Source of the DNA: Nibrella saemangeumensis
Lineage (GTDB): Bacteria > Bacteroidota > Bacteroidia > Cytophagales > Spirosomataceae
NCBI RefSeq assembly: GCF_039541915.1
Contig: NZ_BAABHD010000029.1
Span: 62,001 to 126,000, forward strand
Reading direction: 5' to 3'
DNA: 64,000 nucleotides
The notes beneath the pieces are model-generated. The model was not told the origin of the DNA, made no database searches, and worked only from the letters and a program-made list of their open reading frames with translations. The translations under genes were made by a program, and so were the position numbers. Shown one piece after another: positions 43,505 to 54,000 of the stretch; position 1 is the stretch's first letter; the number at the start of each line of letters is the position of its first letter.

Positions 43505-45103
43505 TTAATACCCCGGATTCTGCTGCGTAGCCAGCGTCGGGTTGTTCACAATCTCTTCAATCGGAATAGGCCATATGAACCGGTAATCGCTGTACGGAAT
43601 GCCCGCCTGGGTGGTAAAGGTGGTTGTGGGATCGTTGGTATACAGCGGCCCAAAATTAGATATACCGTTGCTCACCTTCACCGGAATGCCCGGAGCCTGC
43701 CGGTACACCGGATCGGGTGCCAGCCGGTGAATATCCAGCCATCGCATTCCTTCAGCCACAAATTCAATCCGGCGTTCGTTGAGGATCGCCTTCACCAGAT
43801 CGGTATTGGATGCAAAACTTCCTGCGGTATAGCGGTTGGCCGCATCGGGCACGGCCCGGTTCCGTACGGCACTCAGCAGGGCTACCGCCCGGTCATTAAC
43901 GCCCGTCGATGTACGCGCCAGGGCTTCGGCCAGGTTTAATAACACCTCCGCGTAACGGATAATCGGGGCATTGTCGGTGCGGGTAGTCGGATCCGAATAT
44001 TTCTTGCTGAAATAAGCTCCCCGTCCCGGCGACGTTACCGGATCTTTCGACACCATCAAATCCGACTTCCGAATATCATTCGCCGGGAAGAACGGCTGGT
44101 TCCACAGCAGCGGACTAATGGCAATAATGGCCCGGCCGTTGAGCGAAGCTGCCGTGTACATGGTACCGGGGGCACCATTTACACCGGCATTGTCGACGTC
44201 ATTGTTCTCAATGGAGAAAATTGACTCCGTATTGCTCTTGTTACCGGCACCGAACGGCCCGTATGGCGATGCTGTCAGTTGATATCCCCCAATTGGGCTA
44301 GTAAAAGGAGCAGCCTGGGGAACAAGCTTATTCGCTTCCGTAATCACTGCCTCCCAGTTGTTCTGGTGAAGCCGGACGCGGGTTTTCAGCGCAATGGCGG
44401 CTCCACGGGTGGCCCTGGTAATGCGGGCGGCCCGGGTAACGGGCAGGTTCTGCTCGGCAAAATCAAGGTCGGCCAGGATTTGCGTATATACTTCGGCCAC
44501 CGTATTGCGCGGCTGCTGGACAGCCTGATCGACCGAGGAACCACCCGTTACCGGCGTGGTTCGGTACGGTATCCCCAGGTTAGTGGTCGGGTTATCCGCA
44601 AAGGGTCGCGCAAAATGGACAACCAGGTAGTGGTGGCCCAGCGCCCGCAGAAAACGTAACTCGCCAATGTACGAATTAATCTGTGCCTGCGTCAGCTGAG
44701 CCGTGGGCTGTACGGTACTCAAACCCTGTAGCACGACATTAGCCCGGTTGATCATGGCGTACGTTGTTTGCCAGAAGAATCCATTATTGGGCGATGTTGC
44801 ATCGTAGGTATTCTGATAGGTAACGGCATAGAACGCCTGCGTACTGATCATGTCTTCACCCCGCATATCGCCCTGCTGGAGGTGTGCCGCACCAAACGGA
44901 TATCCGCGCACGGCTCCGGCCAGGTAGAAACCGGATTGAGCGCCATCGTACACCCCGGCTACGGCCAGTTCAATACGCTCGGGGGTCTGAAAGGCCGTAG
45001 TCTCCGATAACGAGTTCTGCGGCTCCAGGTCATTCACCTGACAGGAAGTTACCGCCAGCAACCCCGTCAGCAACGCTATTGTACCTAATTTATATGTAGT
45101 CAT
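43505..45103 (-). CDS. RagB/SusD-family outer-membrane lipoprotein 3
   Basis: The 532-aa lipoprotein has signal MTTYKLGTIALLTGLLAVTSC with Cys21. SusD signatures include YIGELRFLRALGHHYLVVHF, IRYAEVLLNLAEALARTS, AILNERRIEFVAEGMRWLDI and the end RFIWPIPIEEIVNNP. It is longer than SusD1 and SusD2, mainly in the middle loops. It is encoded after SusC3 with a 74-bp spacer that holds a heptad-repeat hairpin, which could set a different expression level from SusC3. No specific ligand can be assigned. Confidence 0.92.
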   Translation of the reverse strand: MTTYKLGTIALLTGLLAVTSCQVNDLEPQNSLSETTAFQTPERIELAVAGVYDGAQSGFYLAGAVRGYPFGAAHLQQGDMRGEDMISTQAFYAVTYQNTYDATSPNNGFFWQTTYAMINRANVVLQGLSTVQPTAQLTQAQINSYIGELRFLRALGHHYLVVHFARPFADNPTTNLGIPYRTTPVTGGSSVDQAVQQPRNTVAEVYTQILADLDFAEQNLPVTRAARITRATRGAAIALKTRVRLHQNNWEAVITEANKLVPQAAPFTSPIGGYQLTASPYGPFGAGNKSNTESIFSIENNDVDNAGVNGAPGTMYTAASLNGRAIIAISPLLWNQPFFPANDIRKSDLMVSKDPVTSPGRGAYFSKKYSDPTTRTDNAPIIRYAEVLLNLAEALARTSTGVNDRAVALLSAVRNRAVPDAANRYTAGSFASNTDLVKAILNERRIEFVAEGMRWLDIHRLAPDPVYRQAPGIPVKVSNGISNFGPLYTNDPTTTFTTQAGIPYSDYRFIWPIPIEEIVNNPTLATQQNPGY

Positions 45104-45109
45104 AAAATC

Positions 45110-45173
45110 GTTTAAGGTTTGAGGCTTGAAGTTTCAGGTTTCAGCAAGAGGTCTGAAACCTGAAACTTCAAAC
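45110..45173. repeat. Heptad-repeat hairpin in the susC3-susD3 spacer
   Basis: On the plus strand five 7-nt units run in phase: GTTTAAG, GTTTGAG, GCTTGAA, GTTTCAG, GTTTCAG (45110-45144). After an 8-nt spacer come CTGAAAC, CTGAAAC and TTCAAAC (45153-45173). The two sides form a perfect 19-bp stem (45126-45144 with 45153-45171). There is no T-tract. It lies between cotranscribed susC and susD genes. Confidence 0.9.
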
Positions 45174-45177
45174 AATT

Positions 45178-48100
45178 TTAGAAGCCAACGTTTACGCCGA
45201 AGTTGACAAACCGTATCTGCGGGTTTGAGTTGTAATCAACGCCAAACTGGTTGAAGTTCGTGTCTCCGCTCTGGTTGAAGTTCAGCTCGGGATCCAGTCC
45301 GGTGTACTTCGTAAACGTAAAGGCGTTCTGCACCTGCGCAAACAGCCGGATGCTGCTGATCGGGAAAGAGGCTCCGGGATTGAACAACGTCTTTGGGAAG
45401 GTATAGCCCAGAATGATGTTCTGAATCCGCACGAAATCGCCCGACTCTACAAAGCGGCTGATCGTCTGCCCGTTGAAGTTGATGATATTACCCCGGTTGA
45501 TATACAGTCGGGGCACTTCCGTATTGGTATTATCCGCCCGCCAGCGCTGCAGAATTTCGCGGCCATTGTTGTTAAAGTCCTGGTTCAGCAGTGTCTCCTG
45601 GCGGGTTACGTTCATGATCTTGTTGCCGCCCGAGAAGCGTACAAATACTTCCAGATCCAGACCTTTCCAGCTAAAGGAGTTGGTCAGACCGCCAAAGTAA
45701 GTAGGCTGGGTATTCCCCAAAATCCGCCGGTCACCCCCATTCGCTATGTCTACCGAACTTAATGCAGCCCCCTGCGTATTGGTCGCGTTTGTCGGGTTGG
45801 CCGGGTCATAGAACGAGTAACCACCCGTGTTTACGTCGCGCTGCACCAGACGACCATCTCCTTTCCGGAACAGCGGATTGCCATTGCCGGGGTTTACGCC
45901 TGCCGACTCATAGCCATACAGGGCACTGATAGACTGCCCTACCCGGTTGATGGTATACGTAAACGTAATATCCTGGTCTACACCCTGCGGGTTTTTGTTC
46001 AGCTCCACAATCCGGTTTTTAATGGTGGTGAAGTTGGCGTTGACGTTCCACCGGAAACCTTCCCGGTTAATGGCGTCGACGTTTACCCCAAACTCAAAGC
46101 CCTGGTTGTACATCCGGCCAACGTTCCGGCTGATGGAGTTGCCCGGAACCCCCAGCGAGGGCGCGGTTGGTGCCGCCAGAATGATGCCGTCGATGTTGTT
46201 GCGAAAAAAGTCAAACGTACCCGTGATCCGGTTATTAAGGAACGACAGGTCCAGACCAACACCAAATTTCTTACTGGCCTCCCAACGCAGATCCGGGTTG
46301 CCGGCCTGACCGTAACCGATACCATTCTGCGTAGCATACTGCGCCGACGAGAACAGACCAGCGTACGGGAAGGCTCCAATGTCCACGTTTCCTACCTCGG
46401 CGTAACTAGCCCGGATTTTGGCGTCATTCATCACCTGCCCTACGCCCGAATTCCGGTAGAACTCCTCCTGCCCAAGGCGGTAGCCCACTGAACCACCGAG
46501 GAACGTACCCCGCCGATTAGCGGCCGGCAACGATGAGATCCCATCATTCCGCGCACTGAAGCTGAACAGGTATTTATCCTGGAAACTATACAGGATACGG
46601 CCGAAGTACGAGTCGAAGCCCGTCGGGGTAAACAAGCCACTCGACGTCTGGGTGGCGTAGGTACCCGTTACCAGACCATTCTGCTGGAAGAACCGGTCGG
46701 AGAAATTCTGACCGCCGGAGGTAAATGAAGACACATCGGTTTTCTGGTACTCGACCCCCAGGGTTACGTTGAAATTGTGCGGTCCAAAATCCTTGTCGAT
46801 GTTCAGCAGGTTCTGCCAGTTCCAGCGGGTAAGTTCCCGCGAGGTCCGGCTAACCAGACCGTTGGAGCCCCGGCCATCTCCATGACGGGGATCCCATGAC
46901 AGGAAGTCGCGCAGGCTGGTGAGGTCGGCCCCGATCTGCGTCCGGAAGTTCAGCCAGTCGGTGAAATTAAATTGCAGATAACCATTGGCCAGGGCCCGGT
47001 TGGTAGCCGCCTGAAATAGATTGTTATTCAGGACGAAAGCAATGTTGGTGTAGTTATTATCGATGTTCCGCAGGTTAGCGCCGTTGCCCAGTACCGCGCC
47101 ATCCGGCGAAACATTGTAGCCGGTCGGATGAGTGGCACTAAAGATGGGTACGTTCGGGAACAAACGGGCTGCGTTGGCAATATTACCCGAAAGCGCATTG
47201 GAACCGGTATTAAGACCGGTATTCTGCGTGCGGGCCACCTGTACTTTAGCCCCTACCGTCAGGAACCGGTTGATGGTATGATCGATATTGGTCAGGAACG
47301 AATACCGGTTCTGCGCGTTCGGACGGATAGCGCCTGTGATGTTGTTATAGCCAAGCGAATAGTAATACGTGGTCTTCTCCCCACCGCCCGTTACGCTCAG
47401 GTTATAGTTCTGCGATACGCCGGTCCGGAATATCTGCTCCTGCCAGTCGGTATTGGTGTTGACCGAGTCGAGCCGGGCCTGCGCCTGAAGACCGGCATTG
47501 GTAAACTTCTCATTGGCGACCTCTACAAACTCCTGGGCATTCAGCAGATCGAAGCGGGAGATAGGCCGGGTGAATCCGCCCTGAATGTCGAGGTTTACCT
47601 TAACTCCAGCGCCTTTACGGCCTCGCTTGGTCGTAATCAGGATCACCCCGTTGGCCGCCCGCGAGCCGTAGATGGCGGTAGCGGCCCCATCTTTCAGAAT
47701 TTCATAAGACTCAATATCCTGCGGGTTAATATCGCCCAGCGGGTTCGTAGAGGTTACCCCACTCTGGTTACCCGTAATGATGGGAACGCCATCGACCACG
47801 ATGAGCGGCTGCGTACCGGACGTAATGGAATTGGTACCCCGAATCCGGATGATCGGCGGCTGCCCGATTATACCCGAAGGAATGGTTACCTGCACCCCAG
47901 CAGCCCGCCCGGCGAGTTGCTGGTCAAAGCTGGGCGTGGCCAGATTGGCAATTGCCTGACCACCAATAGATGATATGGAGGAGGTAACGCGGGTACGCTG
48001 TGCCGTACCATACCCAATTACAACCACTTCACTCAGTTGCCGGGTATCAGAAGAAAGGACAACGTCAACCGCCGTCCGGTTATTGACGGGCACATCTCTT

Positions 48101-48339
48101 GAGGTATAACCGATAAAGCTAAAACTCAGCGTTGAGTTATTATCTGCTTCAATAGTATAGGCTCCGTTCGCATCGGTCGTTGTACCCCGCTGGGTCCCCT
48201 TCACTACTACACTCACACCTGGTAGTCCGCTACCATCTTCCTGCGATGTCACTCTCCCGGTTACACGGACAGGTTGGGCAAACGCACCACCCACCAGCAC
48301 CAAAAGAGAAAAAATGCTTAGTAAAAAGCGTTTCCTCAT
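45178..48339 (-). CDS. SusC/RagA TonB-dependent outer-membrane transporter 3
   Basis: The 1053-aa protein has a Sec signal (to about residue 21), a carboxypeptidase-regulatory-like domain (RVTGRVTSQEDGSGLPGVSV), TonB-box region (LSEVVVIGYGTAQR), plug (AAGVQVTIPSGIIGQPPIIR; YEILKDGAATAIYGSRAANG) and a barrel ending FVNFGVNVGF. Together with SusD3 it should import a nutrient using TonB energy. Its plug and barrel differ from SusC1 and SusC2, so it probably has another substrate. A leader hairpin lies about 43 bp upstream of the start. Confidence 0.94.
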   Translation of the reverse strand: MRKRFLLSIFSLLVLVGGAFAQPVRVTGRVTSQEDGSGLPGVSVVVKGTQRGTTTDANGAYTIEADNNSTLSFSFIGYTSRDVPVNNRTAVDVVLSSDTRQLSEVVVIGYGTAQRTRVTSSISSIGGQAIANLATPSFDQQLAGRAAGVQVTIPSGIIGQPPIIRIRGTNSITSGTQPLIVVDGVPIITGNQSGVTSTNPLGDINPQDIESYEILKDGAATAIYGSRAANGVILITTKRGRKGAGVKVNLDIQGGFTRPISRFDLLNAQEFVEVANEKFTNAGLQAQARLDSVNTNTDWQEQIFRTGVSQNYNLSVTGGGEKTTYYYSLGYNNITGAIRPNAQNRYSFLTNIDHTINRFLTVGAKVQVARTQNTGLNTGSNALSGNIANAARLFPNVPIFSATHPTGYNVSPDGAVLGNGANLRNIDNNYTNIAFVLNNNLFQAATNRALANGYLQFNFTDWLNFRTQIGADLTSLRDFLSWDPRHGDGRGSNGLVSRTSRELTRWNWQNLLNIDKDFGPHNFNVTLGVEYQKTDVSSFTSGGQNFSDRFFQQNGLVTGTYATQTSSGLFTPTGFDSYFGRILYSFQDKYLFSFSARNDGISSLPAANRRGTFLGGSVGYRLGQEEFYRNSGVGQVMNDAKIRASYAEVGNVDIGAFPYAGLFSSAQYATQNGIGYGQAGNPDLRWEASKKFGVGLDLSFLNNRITGTFDFFRNNIDGIILAAPTAPSLGVPGNSISRNVGRMYNQGFEFGVNVDAINREGFRWNVNANFTTIKNRIVELNKNPQGVDQDITFTYTINRVGQSISALYGYESAGVNPGNGNPLFRKGDGRLVQRDVNTGGYSFYDPANPTNATNTQGAALSSVDIANGGDRRILGNTQPTYFGGLTNSFSWKGLDLEVFVRFSGGNKIMNVTRQETLLNQDFNNNGREILQRWRADNTNTEVPRLYINRGNIINFNGQTISRFVESGDFVRIQNIILGYTFPKTLFNPGASFPISSIRLFAQVQNAFTFTKYTGLDPELNFNQSGDTNFNQFGVDYNSNPQIRFVNFGVNVGF

Positions 48340-48381
48340 AATAATTAGTTAGGTTAAATTTAATTTAGATAAACAGCAAAA

Positions 48382-48407
48382 GATGCCGGCTTTCATCAGC
48401 CGGTATC
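48382..48407 (-). other. Leader hairpin before susC3
   Basis: The arms GATGCCGGCT (48382-48391) and AGCCGGTATC (48398-48407) with a 6-nt loop are followed on the minus strand by TTTTGC. It lies between the susC3 start and a likely -7 region (TATATTTT, near 48415). A transcript starting there would carry the hairpin near its 5' end, so attenuation or message stabilisation is possible. Confidence 0.5.
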
Positions 48408-48700
48408 AGAAAATATAATAAAAGATTTGATTAGCTGTGCAAGGTCTACTTATAGCCCATAAAGGGCGGTTAATTGCCACGATCGCTTATCGGGCCGGAG
48501 AGCGGGTAATCGATTAGTCTGTCGGGTAGTGTTTTTCATCTTAGTTTTTAGTTTAGTTCAGGTAAAATGGTATCTTCCTCCAAGGTAACTCATACGCTAT
48601 AGTAAATGTTTAATGATTTGCTGGTCTATATTTCTGATTCGTCCACCTATCCATCCGGCTTTGCCTGCCCGTCCTACACCGTTGCTGCTTTCACACAGGC
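48408..48700. other. Intergenic region upstream of susC3
   Basis: About 290 bp without a credible gene. A near match to a Bacteroidota promoter for susC3 lies around 48415-48450 on the minus strand (TTGC upstream of TATATTTT). I see no further repeat, RNA gene or operator of note. Confidence 0.4.
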
Positions 48701-48702
48701 AC

Positions 48703-48734
48703 AAAAAAGCCGGCGAGTACCATACTCGCCGGCT
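48703..48734 (-). terminator. Intrinsic terminator of SusCD unit 4
   Basis: A 12-bp perfect stem AGCCGGCGAGTA (48708-48719) / TACTCGCCGGCT (48723-48734) with a 3-nt loop is followed on the minus strand by six T. It lies 27 bp after the lipoprotein stop and closes the unit of SusC4, SusD4 and lipoprotein. Confidence 0.88.
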
Positions 48735-48761
48735 CCGGAAACGCTGATCCAATCGCTTTGC

Positions 48762-49337
48762 CTACTGCACCACGTTCAGGCGGTAGAAGAAAGGAGAACT
48801 GTAAAAGGCTCCTCCGGTGATATTCAAACCCGTGTTCTTTGCGGTAAACGATTTTCCGTTTGTTAATCGCATCACCGCATTAATCTCAAACCGGTCTCCC
48901 GCCGAAATATCCTCGTTGGTCAGCTTGGTAGCCGTTAAGGCTTCGGCGCCGGTTACCGAAATGGTTGCTCTTGGGTAGCCGGTTTGTGGATCCTTGGCAT
49001 ACGCAGAGGCCGGGATCGACTTCAGGGGTACTTCGGCGGTAGTCTTGGTGCCATTCGCCGGCGTCGCATCCACAAACTTGATGGTCAGGTCATACGAGGC
49101 CAGCAGTGATCCCTGGTTCGGGGTTACCGCTTCGGCAACAAGCTCCATTTTCGTACCTGCCATATTGGCCTTACTGACGCTGAACGTAGACGCGGCAACC
49201 GGATACGGTGTCACGGTACGCATATACCCACCGCTCTCCAGGTTAAAATCGTCTAACTTCTCAACCATCTGTGTTTTACAGGCCATTGTCAGCAGCCCGA
49301 ACCCCAGCAGGATTGACAGCGCTTTCTGATAGTTCAT
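48762..49337 (-). CDS. Lipoprotein of SusCD unit 4, unknown function
   Basis: The 191-aa lipoprotein has signal MNYQKALSILLGFGLLTMAC with Cys20. The body is beta-rich (MRTVTPYPVAASTFSVSKAN; ASYDLTIKFVDATPANGTKT; DISAGDRFEINAVMRLTNGK) and ends SSPFFYRLNVVQ. It is the third gene after SusC4 and SusD4, 66 bp from SusD4. Small surface lipoproteins in this position often bind the substrate, but I recognise no named family. Confidence 0.65.
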   Translation of the reverse strand: MNYQKALSILLGFGLLTMACKTQMVEKLDDFNLESGGYMRTVTPYPVAASTFSVSKANMAGTKMELVAEAVTPNQGSLLASYDLTIKFVDATPANGTKTTAEVPLKSIPASAYAKDPQTGYPRATISVTGAEALTATKLTNEDISAGDRFEINAVMRLTNGKSFTAKNTGLNITGGAFYSSPFFYRLNVVQ

Positions 49338-49403
49338 ATCTGTGTTTTTTAAAAGTTAGTGTTGTCAATCACTCCTCCCGCAGCAGGAGCGATCAGGAAT
49401 GGG

Positions 49404-51050
49404 TTACTTGACAAATCCGGCCGGATTAGTATCCCAGAACACCGGGACGGTTACGTTTGCCTTTTGTTTGGCATTACTGTTCCGGGCGATGTAGGAGGTC
49501 GGGTAATAGAACGAGCGGACAAACTGGCCCGGATTAGGGTCCAGCGCAGGCTGCTGGTTGGCGGGCTTGCCGGTACGGCGGTATAGGTTATAAGCCTCGA
49601 CACCGTTCCCGTACAGCGCAATCCAGTACTCAGTAGCAACAATATTCAGCTTTTCGTCTGCCGTAGCCGCTGCATCATAGTCAGCCAGTACTTTCGTTAC
49701 GTACTTACTTACCTCATCGGCCCACACCATTTTCTGGTCGGTCTCGAAAGCCGTGATCTTACCGCCTTCGGTTGTACCCAGGGCGGTGGCCCGAACGTCG
49801 GCCATTGATTTTTCGATGGCCGATTTCAGCAGGGCTTTCGCATCGCCCGTTGTTCCCAGCGTCAGCGCGGCTTCGGCCAGCATAAAGTCAACAAACGAGC
49901 GCATCATGATCGGGTGGATACCCGCCCCACCGGCACCGGCTCCCAGCGATACAGGACGTCCGGCATCGTTATCAAACAAGCCACCGGCCGGGTATACCCC
50001 CCAGGCGGTACGGCGCAGGCCATCTGGTGGAATACCCTCGTTGCTCAGGTGATCGCGTCCCCAGTAACCAATGGTGGTGGGTAAACAAAACACATCGTTG
50101 GGACCGTAGTGTGCCGGTTTCTGGTTGGTGATACAACGCAGTTCGTTTACGTCTTTAGTGTTTGCCGTAACCTGGCGGTAGAAATAGTAGCGGATGCGCG
50201 GGTCCGGAAAGCCCTTACTCTGGTACATATGGCCCATGTAGGAGTTCGACTGGTAGTCGCCACCGCCGGTGGGGGAATACTGACCGGCATAACGGGGATG
50301 ACGGGTATCCGGGTTGGTCAGGTTCGTGCCGTACTTAAATACAAAGTTCTGCGCAGCTGTTGTCACCAGTCGGTTCCCGGTGATCAGGGCGTTGATAGCG
50401 TTGGTAGCGCCTGCTTTGTCGACCAGCCGCCGGTTCAGCAGCATTTTCAGTTTCAATGAATTCGCAACCCGAATCCAGCTATCCGTATTACCGCCGTAGT
50501 ACAGATCGCCCGTTGCGCCGGCTCTTGCCTTGGCGTTGAAGTTTTCGATAGCCTTGTCAAGATCCGCCAGCGCGGCCGTGTAGATACTGGCCCCACCGTC
50601 AACTTTAGGGTTGAAATTAGCCGGGTCGAGAGCCTCTGAGTAAGGTACATCGCCGTATACATCAACCAGATTTGCCAGCACAGAGGCTCTTAGCGTACGG
50701 GCAATACCCGCATGAACAAACAATTCACCACTCTCTGCCAGCGGAATCAGGGCTTTCACATCGTTCAGGATACCGGCATAAGCCGTTGTCCAGGTACCAT
50801 CCTGCCCACCCGGCGACACGGCGTTATCGTAAAACGCAGCGCCCTGGTTCAGCATGCGGGTAAGCCGCATACCGGGGTCACTCACCTGATTGAAGTGTGC
50901 TGCATAGCTCACCTCAACCTGGTTCAGCAGATAGTTTATATCGGTGTTATTGGTCGTTACCGCATTCGGATTGTCGAGCAGATCCAGTTTGCAGGAACTA
51001 ACCAATACCGTACACAGAGTCAGAATTGGTATTACTAGTCTTTTTATCAT
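49404..51050 (-). CDS. SusD/RagB-like lipoprotein, SusD_2 type
   Basis: The 548-aa lipoprotein has signal ending VLVSSC with Cys20. It belongs to the SusD_2 (SusD-and-RagB-like, PF12771-type) branch: NPNAVTTNNTDINYLLNQVE at the start of the mature part, RTLRASVLANLVDVYGDVPY, IRVANSLKLKMLLNRRL, and AEYWIALYGNGVEAYNLYRR-like ending. This branch pairs with a distinct SusC lineage, here SusC4 with a 19-bp gap. It differs clearly from SusD1-3. Substrate unknown. Confidence 0.9.
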   Translation of the reverse strand: MIKRLVIPILTLCTVLVSSCKLDLLDNPNAVTTNNTDINYLLNQVEVSYAAHFNQVSDPGMRLTRMLNQGAAFYDNAVSPGGQDGTWTTAYAGILNDVKALIPLAESGELFVHAGIARTLRASVLANLVDVYGDVPYSEALDPANFNPKVDGGASIYTAALADLDKAIENFNAKARAGATGDLYYGGNTDSWIRVANSLKLKMLLNRRLVDKAGATNAINALITGNRLVTTAAQNFVFKYGTNLTNPDTRHPRYAGQYSPTGGGDYQSNSYMGHMYQSKGFPDPRIRYYFYRQVTANTKDVNELRCITNQKPAHYGPNDVFCLPTTIGYWGRDHLSNEGIPPDGLRRTAWGVYPAGGLFDNDAGRPVSLGAGAGGAGIHPIMMRSFVDFMLAEAALTLGTTGDAKALLKSAIEKSMADVRATALGTTEGGKITAFETDQKMVWADEVSKYVTKVLADYDAAATADEKLNIVATEYWIALYGNGVEAYNLYRRTGKPANQQPALDPNPGQFVRSFYYPTSYIARNSNAKQKANVTVPVFWDTNPAGFVK

Positions 51051-51069
51051 TGTAAAAAATGTTTGTCAA

Positions 51070-54000
51070 TTAGAAAGTCAACTTCAGCGTACCACCCAGT
51101 CGACGGGAACTCGGACCTGTCAGGAACTCAAAGCCGAGGCCATTACCTACCCCTAAGCCAAGGTTGTCGGTATCAAAGTTCAACCCTTTCGGCATGTTGA
51201 TCGCCTTGTACCAGATGTTGTTACCGGTAAAGGAGATGGAAGCGCTCTTGAACGGAAGCTTCACAAACAGTTGTTTAGGAAGCTGATACGAGAGGCCTAC
51301 TTCCTGCAGGCGAATGGTCGAACCATCGAAAATCCGTCCTTCGTCCCCGAAGAAGTAGACGTTGTTGAAGCCTACATCCGAAGCCGTTACCTGAATATCG
51401 TTCGGGGTACCGTCTGCTTTCACGCCGGGGAATATATAAGTCTGAGCCCGGTCGTAGCCGGTTTCCAGCCCGCTGTCAATGGTTAGACCGCGACCCAGCA
51501 GGGCTCCGGCCGTAGTGGAGTACATCACACCACCATGCCGATACGCCAGCATGACACTCAGCGTTAAGCCCTTGTAGCTGAAGTCATTGATAAAGCTGGT
51601 CATGAAGGCTGGGTTCGGGTCGCCCAGGATGATCGGCGAGGTAGTTGCCTGGAGATAGCCCTGGGCATCGACCAGAAACTGCCCCTGATCGTTGCGACGG
51701 AAGCCGGTTCCTTTGATGATGTTAAAGGGTTGACCTACGATAGCGTAGTTACCCAGCGCCGAACCATACCCGGCAATCTGCACCTCCTGAAGCGTTCCGC
51801 CCAGGTCAAGCACTTTAGGCTCGTTCCGGGAGAAGTTGAGGATCGCATCCCAGCCAAACGATCCGGCCCGCAGCAGGTTTCCGTTCAGGTTCAGCTCAAT
51901 ACCCTGGTTACGGATCTTACCGATGTTGATCGTCGTTCCGGTGAAACCGGTAGCCGCATCGAGCGGTGAGTTGGTGATCAGGTTCCGGGTGATCCGGCGG
52001 TATAGCGTCAGATCGAAGCCAATCCGGCTGTTGAGCAGTTTTCCTTCCAGACCCAGTTCATATTCTGTATGCAGCTCCGGCTTCAGGTTCGGATTACCAA
52101 GGGTGTTATCAACCGAGTGGGTCTGTACGGCCGTACCGGCGGCATTCAACCAGCCCCGGGCACTCTGGTTCAGGATATTTCGGGTGCTGTACGGGTTGGG
52201 GAAACCAGCCGACGTTCCGACACCCGCCCGTACCTTCAGGAAGTTCAGGAAACTGGACTCCATGCCCTGGAAAGCGGTAGTGGGCACAAAGGAAAGACTG
52301 GCCGACGGGTAGAAGATCCGCCGGTTTTCTTTCTCCACGGTTGAGGTCCAGTCGTTCCGGCCGGCTACGTTCAGGAACAGATAGTTATTGAAATCAGCCG
52401 TTACTTCCCCGAAAATACCCACCCGGGTTTGCTCTATCGTCTGGTTAGCGGCCTGGTTATCAATAAAATTGGTATGTCGGAAAAGGTTTCTGGCTAGCTG
52501 ATTCTGGCTGTTTATGTTGTACGCGCTGTACAGGTCGTTCCGCAGGTTACCACCCACTTTGGCAGACATGGCAAATTTATCGGTCAGCGACCGGGAGTAC
52601 GACAGGATCACGCTGTTATCCCAGATGGTATTCTTGACATTAAAGGTGTTATACAGACCATTAACCACCTGTACACCCCCTTTATTAAGATTGTATTCCT
52701 GGGTTTCATCGTACGTATCCAGACCTACTTTATAAAGCAGCATCAGGTCTTTGCCCAACTCATAATTGGCGGTAGTAGCCGCAAACACCCGATTGACAAC
52801 CCCGGTTGTTTTATAGTTTTTGAGTACCCACCGTGGGTTGGGAATATCGTTACCGCTGCGGAAATAGATCGTGCTGCCGTCAATGGGATTTTCGTACGGC
52901 CAGCCCATCAGGTCAACCTGCCGGGGGGTATACATGACGTTGGCCAGCACCGAGGGGAAACCTACCGCATTGTTGCCGTCGCCGGCGCTCAGCGGGGGCG
53001 AAAATTGATCGGTGTTGACAAAGTTGATCGACGTGGTTACCGTCAGCCGCGGACTCATCTGGGCGTTCAGACCTAAACCAAGGTTCAACCGTGTCAGCCC
53101 ATTTTCCGGGATGTAGCCGCCTTCTTTATTGTAGCCGGCCGACACATTGTAACTTACCTTTTCGCCCCCACCGGAGATATTCATCGATGTAGTCGAAATC
53201 TGCCCGGTCCGGAAGAAATCATTGACGTTATCCGGAAAGACCTGCATCTTGTACGGACTAACCGACGCCACATAGTCAGCCAGGGCGGCCCGCGTAGCCG
53301 CTACCGAGAAGAAGGCGTACGGGTGGTTAGTTAGGGCTGTGTTTGTATTCTGAGAAGGATAGATCTGTGCTTCTTCCAGGGTAGGCCCCCAGTTACTGAA
53401 GAAATACCCTAAGTTCTGCTGGAAACCACCTACGTACCGGTTCTGATAGCGGGGCAGGTGGGCTGTATTGGTGAAGTATGACTGGGTCAGCGTAAACTCG
53501 GTCTTCCGGGCTTTCTTACTGCCGTTTTTGGTCGTAATCAGAATCACCCCGTTCCGGCCCTGATCACCGTAGGTCACCGTAGCCGCCAGGCCTTTCAGCA
53601 CCGTAACGTTTTCGATGTTGTTGGGATCAATATCCAAGAAGCGGCTGGACGCCGATTGGCCCCCGTTAGTAAAACCACCCCGCTGGTTGGTACTGGAGTT
53701 AAACGGCACCCCGTCGACCACAAACAGCGGCTGCACCGAACCCGTAATGGATGAATACCCCCGGATGGTGATGTTGGTACCGGTACCCGATACCCCCGAT
53801 GTAGCAGTGATGTTTACACCGGGAACTTTGCCCTGAAGAACCCGAGCGACATCGGCTTGCGGACGATCTTCGATGAGCTTTTTCTCAATGGCCGTAACGG
53901 CGTAACCCAAAGCCCGTTTTTCGCGGACGATCCCCTGGGCCGTGACAACCACCTCTGACAACAGACGGGTATCAGCCGCCAGCTTCACATCAATCACGGA

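Noticed and set aside
45110..45173. CRISPR-like array
   Set aside because: The units are only 7 nt and have no spacers of constant length, and no cas gene is in the window.
47128..47973. 281-aa plus-strand frame inside susC3
   Set aside because: It is antisense to conserved plug and barrel sequence and has no start signal.
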